Shown in pieces: positions 35,575-43,464 of a DNA stretch of 64,000 nucleotides (its first letter is position 1; each line of letters starts with the position of its first letter). The notes under the pieces were generated by a model. That model made no database searches. It was not told the origin of the DNA and was given only the letters and a program-made list of their open reading frames with translations. The stretch comes from Bacteroidota bacterium. GTDB lineage: Bacteria; Bacteroidota; Bacteroidia; 2-12-FULL-35-15. The position numbers and the translations under genes are program-made. The DNA lies in contig JAOQAD010000002.1 in assembly GCA_025963775.1 (NCBI GenBank), forward strand, positions 29,203 to 93,202, written 5' to 3'.

Positions 35575-36720
35575 ATGAAAATTTATTTAGACAACGCAGC
35601 AACCACCGCCCTCGACAAAGAAGTGTTAGAGGCGATGCTTCCATACATGACCGAGCATTTCGGCAATCCTTCCTCCACACATGGCTTCGGGCGTAAAACC
35701 CGTGCGGCCATTGAAGGCGCCCGCAAGTCGGTGGCAAAATCGCTGAACGTTTCTCCTTCCGAAATATTCTTTACTTCCGGGGGCACCGAAGCCGATAACC
35801 AGGCCATCCGCTGCAGCGTGCATGACATGGGCATCAAGCATGCGATCACCACGCGCATTGAGCATCATGCCGTGCTGCATACACTGGAAGCGCTGGCAGA
35901 TGCAGGCACCATAAAGCTGAGCTTTGTGAACCTTACTCCGAACGGACATGTGGATTTAAAACATCTCGATCAATTACTAAGTGAGAATGAGCGTACGCTG
36001 GTGTCGCTGATGCATGCGAACAACGAGATCGGGAACCTGCTGCCATTGAAGGAAGTAGGGGAGATCTGTGAAAAACACAATGCGGTGTTCCATTCGGATA
36101 CCGTGCAGACCATGGGACATTACCAGATGGACCTGCAGAAAGTGAAAGTGCATTTCATTACCTGCGCTGCCCATAAATTCCACGGGCCAAAAGGCGTTGG
36201 ATTTTTATACGTGAACGGAAATGTGACGATCAACCCGCTGATCTACGGCGGCTCACAGGAGCGCAACATGCGTGGCGGTACAGAGAACCTGTACGGCATC
36301 ATTGGCCTTGCCAAAGCGCTGGAGATCGCCAACCGCGACCTGGAGCAGCATCAGAAACACATTATGGAGCTGAAAAAATACATGGTGGAGCAGCTGAAAG
36401 AAGCCATTCCCGGCGTTGAGTTCAACGGCTCCTGCCTCGATAATTGCCTGTACACTGTTTTAAGCGTCCGCTTTCCCAAAACCGATAACGCCGAAATGCT
36501 GCTATTCAACCTTGATATTGCAGGAATTGCAGCCTCCGGCGGAAGCGCATGCACCAGCGGCAGCGAGCAGGGATCGCACGTGCTGAGAGGCATTGGCGCT
36601 GATGTGACCTGTCCCTCGGTCCGTTTTTCTTTCTGCAAGCACAATACAAAAGAGGAGATCGATTATACGGTTTCGAAGCTGAAGGATTTGTTTGCCGTGA
36701 AGGAGATGGTGAGTAAGTAA
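35575..36720 (+). CDS. cysteine desulfurase (IscS/NifS family)
   Basis: A PLP enzyme that removes sulfur from cysteine as an enzyme-bound persulfide for Fe-S clusters or tRNA thiolation. The 381 residues include IYLDNAATT, HGFGRKTRAAIEGAR, the PLP lysine Lys201 in AAHKFHGPKG, and the active-site Cys326 in GGSACTSGSE. The loop around the cysteine is long, as in IscS/NifS rather than SufS. No iscU or iscR neighbours are present. Confidence 0.93.
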   Translation: MKIYLDNAATTALDKEVLEAMLPYMTEHFGNPSSTHGFGRKTRAAIEGARKSVAKSLNVSPSEIFFTSGGTEADNQAIRCSVHDMGIKHAITTRIEHHAVLHTLEALADAGTIKLSFVNLTPNGHVDLKHLDQLLSENERTLVSLMHANNEIGNLLPLKEVGEICEKHNAVFHSDTVQTMGHYQMDLQKVKVHFITCAAHKFHGPKGVGFLYVNGNVTINPLIYGGSQERNMRGGTENLYGIIGLAKALEIANRDLEQHQKHIMELKKYMVEQLKEAIPGVEFNGSCLDNCLYTVLSVRFPKTDNAEMLLFNLDIAGIAASGGSACTSGSEQGSHVLRGIGADVTCPSVRFSFCKHNTKEEIDYTVSKLKDLFAVKEMVSK

Positions 36721-36846
36721 TACTTGTCATTCTGAACGTAGCGCAGCGTAGTGAAGAATCTTCTTTCGGTGATCGGGGTGTGAATGGTGAAGATCCATTC
36801 GCTCCGCTCAGGATGACAAAACGTGATGGCTTTGCCGGAACAATTG
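36721..36846. repeat. two divergent copies of palindromic intergenic repeats
   Basis: TTGTCATTCTGAACGTAGCG...TGAAGAATCTTC (36724-36762) and GAAGATCCATTCGCTCCGCTCAGGATGACAAAA (36788-36822) are inverted relative to each other. They share the ends GTCAT(T/C)CTGA and GAAGATC, so the pair can fold into a long hairpin between the convergent genes. No gene present. Confidence 0.7.
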
Positions 36847-38091
36847 CTACATCGGCAGCACCTGCTCAAATTTCAATTCGAACTTCGTCCCGTTATTCAC
36901 GCTGAATTTAAAATCCCCGTCGAGCTGCTCCGAGAGCGACTGAATCACCACCATACCTAAGGATTCACCTTCCTTGTAATCCGTTTTCAATCCCACGCCA
37001 TTATCTTTTACAATCAGGCGGAGCATGTTCCCGATGCTGGTGAATTCAATGTCGATCACACCGTTCGTGCGGCCTTCAAAGGCATACTTGTAACAATTGG
37101 TCAGCAGCTCATTTAATATCAATCCGCAGGGAATGGCTGTATTTACATTCAGCTGGATGTTGCTGATGTGCGTATTTACGATCACTGAATTGGAAACGGT
37201 AGGATAGGAGTACTGAATTTCATCGATCAGCTCTTTCGTATATTTCGCAAAATCAACATCCGTCATGTTATCGCTTTTGTAAAGCCGGTCGTGGATCAGC
37301 GCCATCGACTTTACGCGGTTCTTGCTTTCGAGCAGGATGTTCCTTGCATCCTCATTTTCCACCGTGCTGATCTGCAGGTTGAACAGGCTTGCAATGATCG
37401 CCAGGTTGTTCTTTACGCGGTGATGGATCTCCGCCAGTAAAATATCCTTTTCCGACAAGGCATGCTTGATGGCCTGTTCCGTGGCTTTGCGCTCATTGAG
37501 GCGCTGCTCGAACACTTTGCTTTCGCGGATGTTGTTGGAAATGGTGAGGTACATGAAAAAGCCGATGGCGGCAGAGCTGCACATGAGGTTGAAAAAGAAC
37601 ATCTGGTAGCGCGCTTCATCGGTGAGCACCGGGGATGCGAACAGCCTGTAATGCGTAGAGAGATTGATAAGAAGAAAGGTAAGCGGCAATGCAAGATGAA
37701 AGGCCAGCAGCTTTTTTTCCTTGAAGTCGTGCACAAAAGCAATGGCAAGGATCAGCGGAAAATGGTACAGGAAAGTGCCCGAGAGCAGCCCGGAATACGA
37801 ATCAAAAAAGAAGATGATCGTGGAAATGGTAATCAGCAGGAAAGAGGTGGCAAGGCGGTGATAGCCCGCGCTGTTCACCCAGAACACCATAAGGCACAGA
37901 AATGCATAAAACTCTATGATAATGGCCGAATACGGATCACCGAGAAAGTAATTGTTGAGGCCGCTGAAAAGGCAGATAAAAAATGTGATGAAGCAGAACT
38001 GGTTGGTCAACGCAATGCGCCTGATCAGCTTGTCGTCATAAACTGGCCTTACCCCGATAAAAGACAATGAGTTCCAGAAGCGCTTGAACAT
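36847..38091 (-). CDS. membrane sensor histidine kinase, HisKA_2/HWE-like
   Basis: The 414 residues start with about six membrane helices (36-190, including FITFFICLFSGLNNYF, AIIIEFYAFLCLMVFWV and FLLITISTIIFFF). A short coiled coil follows, then the dimerisation box LLAEIHHRVKNNLAIIASLF with the phospho-accepting His, and a HATPase domain (LNELLTNCYKYAF; IVKDNGVGLKTDYKEG; GMVVIQSLSEQL). No periplasmic sensor domain of size is seen, so the membrane part itself probably senses. There is no response regulator next to it, so it is an orphan kinase. Confidence 0.88.
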   Translation of the reverse strand: MFKRFWNSLSFIGVRPVYDDKLIRRIALTNQFCFITFFICLFSGLNNYFLGDPYSAIIIEFYAFLCLMVFWVNSAGYHRLATSFLLITISTIIFFFDSYSGLLSGTFLYHFPLILAIAFVHDFKEKKLLAFHLALPLTFLLINLSTHYRLFASPVLTDEARYQMFFFNLMCSSAAIGFFMYLTISNNIRESKVFEQRLNERKATEQAIKHALSEKDILLAEIHHRVKNNLAIIASLFNLQISTVENEDARNILLESKNRVKSMALIHDRLYKSDNMTDVDFAKYTKELIDEIQYSYPTVSNSVIVNTHISNIQLNVNTAIPCGLILNELLTNCYKYAFEGRTNGVIDIEFTSIGNMLRLIVKDNGVGLKTDYKEGESLGMVVIQSLSEQLDGDFKFSVNNGTKFELKFEQVLPM

Positions 38092-38215
38092 AAATGCAGG
38101 TTAGAAAGTTTAAACTTAATAATTTTTTCAGAAGGGCATCATTTTTTTTCCAAAACAATTAGTTATTAAGCCCGACGACATTTATATTTACCCTATCAAT
38201 AAATCATTGCGAAAA

Positions 38216-38977
38216 ATGCAGGTTACATTCTTAGGTACAGGAACATCACAAGGCATTCCCATCATTGCCTGTCCCTGCGAAGTGTGCAACTCGCATAACC
38301 CGAAGGATAACCGCCTGCGCTCTTCCGTGATGATCACCGAGCAGGGAAAGAATTTTGTGATCGATACCGGCCCTGACTTTCGCCAGCAGATGCTGCGGGA
38401 AAATGTGAAGACGATGGAAGCGGTACTTTTTACGCATGAGCACAAGGACCATACAGCCGGTTTTGATGACATCCGCGCTTTTAATTTTATCCTGAAAAAA
38501 AAAATGGATGTGTATGCCTCGCAGCGTGTGCAGGATGCCATCCGCCGGGAATTCGCCTATATTTTCAGCGATTTCAAATATCCCGGCATTCCTGAAGTGG
38601 AGATGCATCTGATCGGCAATGAGCCTTTCCGCATTGCAGGCCTTGAGTTTATCCCGATCGACGTGATGCATTACAAGCTGCCTGTTGTCGGTTTCCGTTG
38701 CGGGGATTTTACCTACATTACCGATGCGAATTTTATTTCCGGTAAGGAAAAAGAAAAGATCAGGAACTCGAAAGTGCTTGTATTGAATGCACTCCGGAGG
38801 GAAGAGCATATTTCTCATTTTACATTGCAGCAGGCCATTGAGCTGGTGGAGGAGCTGAAGCCGGAAATGGCGTATTTCACGCACATCAGCCACCAGCTTG
38901 GATTGCATGCCGAAGTGGAGAAGGAGCTGCCTGGTAATATCCGCCTGGCTTATGATGGATTGAAGATAGAAATCTAA
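38216..38977 (+). CDS. MBL-fold metallohydrolase (PhnP-like)
   Basis: The start is ATG 38216 (MQVTFLGTGTSQGIPIIACPCEVC; 253 residues); the track uses a TTG nine bases earlier. The metal site reads FTHEHKDHTAGFDD and further histidines are in VMHYKLPVVGF and YFTHISHQLG. The early Cys pair (CPCEVC) with GTGTSQGIP is characteristic of the PhnP/GTG group of phosphodiesterase-like MBL proteins. Substrate unknown. Its TAA is immediately followed by the ATG of the AraC gene. Confidence 0.9.
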   Translation: MQVTFLGTGTSQGIPIIACPCEVCNSHNPKDNRLRSSVMITEQGKNFVIDTGPDFRQQMLRENVKTMEAVLFTHEHKDHTAGFDDIRAFNFILKKKMDVYASQRVQDAIRREFAYIFSDFKYPGIPEVEMHLIGNEPFRIAGLEFIPIDVMHYKLPVVGFRCGDFTYITDANFISGKEKEKIRNSKVLVLNALRREEHISHFTLQQAIELVEELKPEMAYFTHISHQLGLHAEVEKELPGNIRLAYDGLKIEI

Positions 38978-39844
38978 ATGACGACACAGATCCCGATACA
39001 TGACCTCGTTGAAACGGATGATACCTCCTGCAGGATCATTGCGCTGAACGTGCCTTCGGACTATTCCACCAACGAAGCGCACCGCCACAGCTATTACGAG
39101 CTGCTGCTCTTCACCAGCGGCAGCGGAAAGCACATGATCGATTTTGATGTACATGAGATCGGGCCGCAGAGCATTCATTTTGTTGCGGCCGGACAGGTGC
39201 ACGCACTTAAGCGCAGCATGGACACCAAAGGCTACGTGATCGCCTTCTCCAAAGAGTTCATGTTCCTGAACTCCACCGATACCAATGTGCTGAACGATTT
39301 TCCCGCATTCAATAAAACCGCGCATCCCGTACTTCCCCTTCCGGGAAGCTTGTTCCCGGAGCTGCAGGCGCTGGTGAAAAGCATGGAGGCAGAATTCAGC
39401 GGCAGCAATCCTTTTCGTGATAAAATGCTGGGCGCTTTTATTTCTATCCTTCTCCTGAAATGCAGGAGCCACATGCAAAGCAGCGCAGGCGGAAAAGCAG
39501 ATGCCAATACACAGCAACTGCTTCTAAGGTTCAATGCCCTGCTCGAAGAGAAATTTATCACACTGCACAAGGTGAATGAGTATGCCGAGCTGATGAACGT
39601 TTCAGCCAACCACCTGAGCGAAAGCATCAAGAAGCTCACCGGTAAAACGGCAGGGGAGCAGATCCAGGACAGGCTGGTGCTTGAAGCGAAGCGCCTGTTG
39701 CTGCATTCAGCCATCACCGCAAAAGAGATCGCCTATCATCTCAATTTCAGCGATCCCTCTTATTTCAGCCGTTTTTTCAAAACAAATACGGGCATGGCAC
39801 CCGAGGAATTCAGAAAGCAGAGCCGCGAAAAGTACCAGCAATAA
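38978..39844 (+). CDS. AraC-family transcriptional regulator with cupin sensor domain
   Basis: Of 288 residues, about 1-130 form a cupin (EAHRHSYYELLLFTSGSGKHMIDFD) and about 190-285 the double helix-turn-helix (VNEYAELMNVSANHLSESIKKLTG; ITAKEIAYHLNFSDPSYFSRFFKTNTGMAPEEFR). It probably binds a small ligand and controls nearby or metabolic genes. Its ATG directly abuts the stop of the MBL gene, so expression is coupled. The target is not evident. Confidence 0.92.
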   Translation: MTTQIPIHDLVETDDTSCRIIALNVPSDYSTNEAHRHSYYELLLFTSGSGKHMIDFDVHEIGPQSIHFVAAGQVHALKRSMDTKGYVIAFSKEFMFLNSTDTNVLNDFPAFNKTAHPVLPLPGSLFPELQALVKSMEAEFSGSNPFRDKMLGAFISILLLKCRSHMQSSAGGKADANTQQLLLRFNALLEEKFITLHKVNEYAELMNVSANHLSESIKKLTGKTAGEQIQDRLVLEAKRLLLHSAITAKEIAYHLNFSDPSYFSRFFKTNTGMAPEEFRKQSREKYQQ

Positions 39845-39879
39845 CGTGATTTGTAATTGCTGCTAAAGGAATTTAACTG

Positions 39880-39887
39880 TACTTTTG
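39880..39887 (+). promoter_or_regulatory. TAnnTTTG -7 box
   Basis: TACTTTTG, 19 nt before the ATG at 39907. A TTTG at 39850-39853 is 26 nt upstream, slightly farther than usual for a -33 box. Confidence 0.5.
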
Positions 39888-39906
39888 GCCTATAAATTTC
39901 TCTAAA

Positions 39907-40743
39907 ATGAAAAAAACTACACGATTTGTTTTATCAATCTTTGCGGTGACGGCAGGATTAATTGCCACTGATGCGCTCACAACGAATGTCCACGGTGATT
40001 CAGCAGGAGCGCCTGCTTCACGCACGGGATCTCCTGCAGACGGCGCCAACTGCACCGCCTGCCACACAGGAACCGCGGCGACTACTCTGGCGGGACTGAT
40101 CACATCCACTATTCCTGCTACAGGATATGTTCCCGGGCAAACATACACTGTTACAGCAAGCATTACACAGGTGGGGAAAACAAAATTCGGCTTCGAAATT
40201 TCCCCGCAAACTACAACCGGTGTGAAAAAAGGAACACTGGTCGTGACGAACGCTACCGCCACAAAACTTGTCGGCAGCGGAAAATACATTACCCATAAAT
40301 CAACGGGAACGGCATTCTCATCCGGCACTGCAACATGGACATTCGACTGGACTGCACCTGCTGCGGGCAGCGGCAGCTTCACGTTTTACGGCGCTTTCAA
40401 TATTACCAACAGCAGCAATACCAACAGCGGGGATATTATCAAACTTTCTACGCTGGCAGTTACTGAAGACCTTTCTACAGGAATTGCTGATAAGCTTTCG
40501 CTGGATAACCAGATCAACGTATTTCCGAACCCGGTGGAGGACAGGCTGAACATCAGCAGCACTTCTGCAGACATTACAGAGGCTACTGTTAGCATCATCA
40601 ATGTACAGGGACAACTGGTGAGAATGGTGGATCATTTCCAGCTCAACTCATACATCGGTGTGGAGGAGCTGCCAAAAGGCTTTTACATCCTGAAAGTTGA
40701 AACGGAGCAGGGAATTGCAGTGAAGAAGATTTTGAAGCGGTAG
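39907..40743 (+). CDS. T9SS-exported heme-binding protein with choice-of-anchor-V/reeler-like domain
   Basis: The 278 residues begin with a signal peptide (MKKTTRFVLSIFAVTAGLIATDA). A CxxCH site (NCTACHTG, near residue 50) follows, then a beta-sandwich of about 110 residues (YVPGQTYTVTASITQVGKTKFGFEIS...SGSFTFYGAFNITNSSNTNSGD). The last 75 residues are a type A T9SS sorting domain (INVFPNPVEDRLNIS...LPKGFYILKVETEQGIAVKKILKR). It should be exported across the outer membrane and held at the surface. One heme c is predicted. Such proteins accompany surface redox or degradative systems; its partner is unknown. Confidence 0.88.
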   Translation: MKKTTRFVLSIFAVTAGLIATDALTTNVHGDSAGAPASRTGSPADGANCTACHTGTAATTLAGLITSTIPATGYVPGQTYTVTASITQVGKTKFGFEISPQTTTGVKKGTLVVTNATATKLVGSGKYITHKSTGTAFSSGTATWTFDWTAPAAGSGSFTFYGAFNITNSSNTNSGDIIKLSTLAVTEDLSTGIADKLSLDNQINVFPNPVEDRLNISSTSADITEATVSIINVQGQLVRMVDHFQLNSYIGVEELPKGFYILKVETEQGIAVKKILKR

Positions 40744-40769
40744 TGTGTGTCAGTGCCCTTCCGGCGAAA

Positions 40770-40826
40770 GTATCGAGAACAGGCCTACTTCTCGATACTC
40801 TCCCTTCAGTCGAACTCGAAGTGACT
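40770..40826. repeat. palindromic intergenic repeat (GTATCGAGAA/TTCTCGATAC)
   Basis: GTATCGAGAA (40770-40779) pairs perfectly with TTCTCGATAC (40789-40798), followed by CAGTCGAACTCGAAGTGAC. Related to the elements at 31573 and 46549-46632. Confidence 0.7.
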
Positions 40827-40849
40827 TTAAAAATCAGAATAAGCGAAAC

Positions 40850-40879
40850 AAAAATGCGGATCAACAATCCGCATTTTTT
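40850..40879. terminator. bidirectional terminator overlapping the folP stop codon
   Basis: AAAAATGCGGAT (40850-40861) pairs with ATCCGCATTTTT, loop CAACA. Tracts of A and T flank both sides, so it serves the heme protein gene on plus and folP on minus. The folP TGA (40861-40863) lies inside the stem-loop. Confidence 0.88.
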
Positions 40880-41715
40880 ATTTTCTGAACAAGCGTCAGC
40901 ACTTCTTTTGCTTCTTTAACATCGTGCACGCGGATGATTTTTGCTCCTTTCTGCAGCGCGATCGTATTTAAAACTGTTGTTCCGTTAAGTGCATCTTTCG
41001 ATTTGATATTCAGAATCTTATTAACAATTGATTTCCGGGAAATGCCGACCAGCAGCGGCGCATTTAATTCACTGAATTTTTCGAGGTTCCGGAACAGCTC
41101 CAGATTGTGCTCCGTTGTTTTTCCGAAGCCGAATCCCGGATCGAGGATCACTTTTTTAAGGCCGAGGCTGTTCAGCTGCTTCAGCCTTGCTTCGAGGAAT
41201 TCATACACTTCTTTCACAACATCGGTGTAAACCGGCTGCTCCTGCATGTTTTGGGGTGTTCCCTGTATGTGCATGAGAATGTACGGCACATTCAGCCGGG
41301 CAGCGGTTTCAAACATCCTGTCATCCAGCGTGCCGCCCGAAATATCGTTGATGATGTCCGCACCGCAATCCACCGCCTTTTCAGCGATTGCAGCACGGAA
41401 GGTATCCACGGAGATCAGGCTTTCGGGATAATGCTTCCGGAGGGAAGACACCACTTTGAGCAGCCGCGCGGATTCCTCCGCTTCACTGATATGCTCAGCC
41501 CCGGGCCGGGTAGAGCAGGCGCCAACATCAATTATATCTGCTCCTTCCTCCAGCATTTTCCCCGCATGCTCCAGCCACTGGCTCTCCTGCGTGTATTTTC
41601 CGCCGTCGAAAAAAGAGTCCGGCGTTACATTTAAAATACCCATTATCATCGGGTTAGGCTTTTGGTCAAAAATCCGCTCTGTTTTCAGAGAAAAAAATGT
41701 ATCTTGTGCGCTCAT
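40861..41715 (-). CDS. folP: dihydropteroate synthase
   Basis: FolP joins p-aminobenzoate to hydroxymethyl-dihydropterin diphosphate in folate synthesis. I start at ATG 41715 (MSAQDTFFSLKTERIFDQKPNPMIMGILNVTPDSFFDGG; 284 residues); the track's extra 47 residues overlap the divergent promoter. Motifs: NVTPDSFFDGG, EEGADIIDVGACSTRPGAE (diphosphate and pterin sites), DIINDISGG and DPGFGFGKT. Length is typical. It diverges from the DUF1599 operon. Confidence 0.95.
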   Translation of the reverse strand: MSAQDTFFSLKTERIFDQKPNPMIMGILNVTPDSFFDGGKYTQESQWLEHAGKMLEEGADIIDVGACSTRPGAEHISEAEESARLLKVVSSLRKHYPESLISVDTFRAAIAEKAVDCGADIINDISGGTLDDRMFETAARLNVPYILMHIQGTPQNMQEQPVYTDVVKEVYEFLEARLKQLNSLGLKKVILDPGFGFGKTTEHNLELFRNLEKFSELNAPLLVGISRKSIVNKILNIKSKDALNGTTVLNTIALQKGAKIIRVHDVKEAKEVLTLVQKIKNADC

Positions 41716-41809
41716 TAATGAGATTTGTTGATTTATTGAAATAGAGAATTGTTGAATTGAATGGCTAAATCCCAAATTCTCCAGATCTCCACTTCTCTGA
41801 TTTTTTATT

Positions 41810-42346
41810 ATGAATAAGACATCTACGCAATACGATACGGCAATAAATTCCTGCAAAGATATTTTTATTAAAAAAATGAAAGATTACGGAACTGCCTGGC
41901 GTGTGCTGCGCACCAGTTCCATTACCGATCAGATCTTCATCAAGGCACAGCGTATCCGCAACATCGAGGATAAAGGTACTCAAAAAATCATCGACGATAT
42001 CCGTTCCGAATACATCGGCATCATCAATTACTCCATCATTGGCCTTATCCAGCTTGCATTGAAGAACGACAGCCGCATGGAGCTTCCTGCGGATGAAGTG
42101 AGCAAGCTGTTCGACAAGCATTCCGATGAAGCAAAAAGCCTGATGGAGAACAAAAATCACGATTACGGCGAAGCATGGCGCGACATGAGGGTAAGCTCGC
42201 TCACCGACCTGATCCTGATGAAGATCCTGCGCATCAAGCAGATCGAGGATAACAAAGGCGAAACCATTATCTCGGAAGGGATCGATGCCAATTTCCACGA
42301 CATGATCAATTATTCCGTGTTTGCACTGATAAAACTAAGCGAATAA
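41810..42346 (+). CDS. DUF1599 protein with internal tandem duplication
   Basis: The 178 residues contain two copies of one unit: KKMKDYGTAWRVLRTSSITD with QRIRNIEDKG near 22-55, and KNHDYGEAWRDMRVSSLTDL with LRIKQIEDNKG near 114-148. Each is followed by a helix ending in (I/M)INYS(I/V)(I/F). This is DUF1599, an all-alpha domain resembling nucleotide pyrophosphatases of the MazG kind; activity is not established. It sits head-to-head with folP and starts the run to tpiA, an arrangement I recall from other Bacteroidetes. Confidence 0.86.
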   Translation: MNKTSTQYDTAINSCKDIFIKKMKDYGTAWRVLRTSSITDQIFIKAQRIRNIEDKGTQKIIDDIRSEYIGIINYSIIGLIQLALKNDSRMELPADEVSKLFDKHSDEAKSLMENKNHDYGEAWRDMRVSSLTDLILMKILRIKQIEDNKGETIISEGIDANFHDMINYSVFALIKLSE

Positions 42347-42348
42347 AC

Positions 42349-43461
42349 ATGAAGATCATAACTGCCTTTTGCCGTATTGTAGTCGGATTGCTGTTCATCT
42401 TTTCCGGCTTTATCAAAGCCAATGATACACTCGGCTTTTCCTACAAGCTGGTGGAATATTTCGAAGTGTTCCATGCCAATTTCATGGTGCCGGCTGCTCT
42501 TCCGCTGGCTATTTTCATCTGCATCTTTGAGATCATCCTCGGCTTTACGCTGCTGATGGGCGCAAGAAGAAAGCTCACACTCTGGCTGCTCTTGCTGATG
42601 ATCGTGTTCTTCACCTTCCTCACCTTCTATTCCGCATACTTCGATGTAGTGAAGGAATGCGGCTGCTTCGGCGATTTCCTGCACCTCACGCCATGGCAAT
42701 CGTTCACAAAAGACCTTGTACTGCTGGTGCTGATCATAGTGCTGTTCATCGGTAAGGATTACATCAATCCCATCTTTAACCCGCGCATGGAGAATGCGCT
42801 GCTGATCATTATCCTCGCGGTTACGACGGCATTCCCGCTGTACACGTACAATTACCTGCCGGTGATCGATTTCCGCGCTTATGCCATCGGGAAGAACATC
42901 CCGGAGCAGAGCAAAGGCGTACCGGATGAGCTGAAATATTTTTACAAGCTGAAGGACAAAAAAACAGGCGAGATCAAAGAGGTTGACAAATGGCCGGAGA
43001 ACTGGGACCAGGTGTATGATTACGTTGACAGCAGGACAGAAGTCACCAAAAAAGGGATCGACCCGAAGATCAAGGATTTCACCATCACCGGTATGGACGG
43101 AGGGGATTATACGCAGGATATCGTGGAGAATCCGGACTATAACTTTCTGCTGATCGCCTACGACCTGGAAAAAGCTAACAAAGATGTGTTCGGAAAAATA
43201 AATGACTTTGCCGCATTGTGTAAAAGCGACAGTGTTACATTTGTGGTGCTGACCTCATCTACTCCGGATGCGATCGAAAAATTCAAAAAAGAGACAAACG
43301 TGAGCATCCCTTTTTATACGACAGACGGAACGGTGCTGAAGACAATGATCCGCTCAAACCCGGGACTGATGATGCTGAAAGGCGGAACGGTGATCGACAT
43401 GTGGCATTTTCATTCATTCCCCTCGTACAGCGATGTGAAGGAAAAATATTTTAAGAAGTAA
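42349..43461 (+). CDS. DoxX-like membrane protein with thioredoxin-like C-terminal domain (BT_3928 type)
   Basis: Of 370 residues, about 1-140 form four membrane helices of the DoxX/MauE type (RIVVGLLFIFSGFIKANDTLGF; ECGCFGDFL loop). After another helix (LLIIILAVTTAFPLYTY), about 235-370 follow a thioredoxin-like pattern (FLLIAYDLEKANKD...VTFVVLTSSTPDAIEKF...PGLMMLKGGTVID) but without a CxxC pair. Relatives may pass electrons or reduce disulphides at the membrane. It starts 2 nt after the DUF1599 stop. Confidence 0.86.
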   Translation: MKIITAFCRIVVGLLFIFSGFIKANDTLGFSYKLVEYFEVFHANFMVPAALPLAIFICIFEIILGFTLLMGARRKLTLWLLLLMIVFFTFLTFYSAYFDVVKECGCFGDFLHLTPWQSFTKDLVLLVLIIVLFIGKDYINPIFNPRMENALLIIILAVTTAFPLYTYNYLPVIDFRAYAIGKNIPEQSKGVPDELKYFYKLKDKKTGEIKEVDKWPENWDQVYDYVDSRTEVTKKGIDPKIKDFTITGMDGGDYTQDIVENPDYNFLLIAYDLEKANKDVFGKINDFAALCKSDSVTFVVLTSSTPDAIEKFKKETNVSIPFYTTDGTVLKTMIRSNPGLMMLKGGTVIDMWHFHSFPSYSDVKEKYFKK

Positions 43462-43464
43462 ACG

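Noticed and set aside
38246-39517. 423-residue minus-strand ORF overlapping the MBL and AraC genes
   Set aside because: It is antisense to two well-supported genes, is rich in His/Arg/Gln without any domain pattern, and has no promoter or signal. It is open because of the codon composition of the plus-strand genes.
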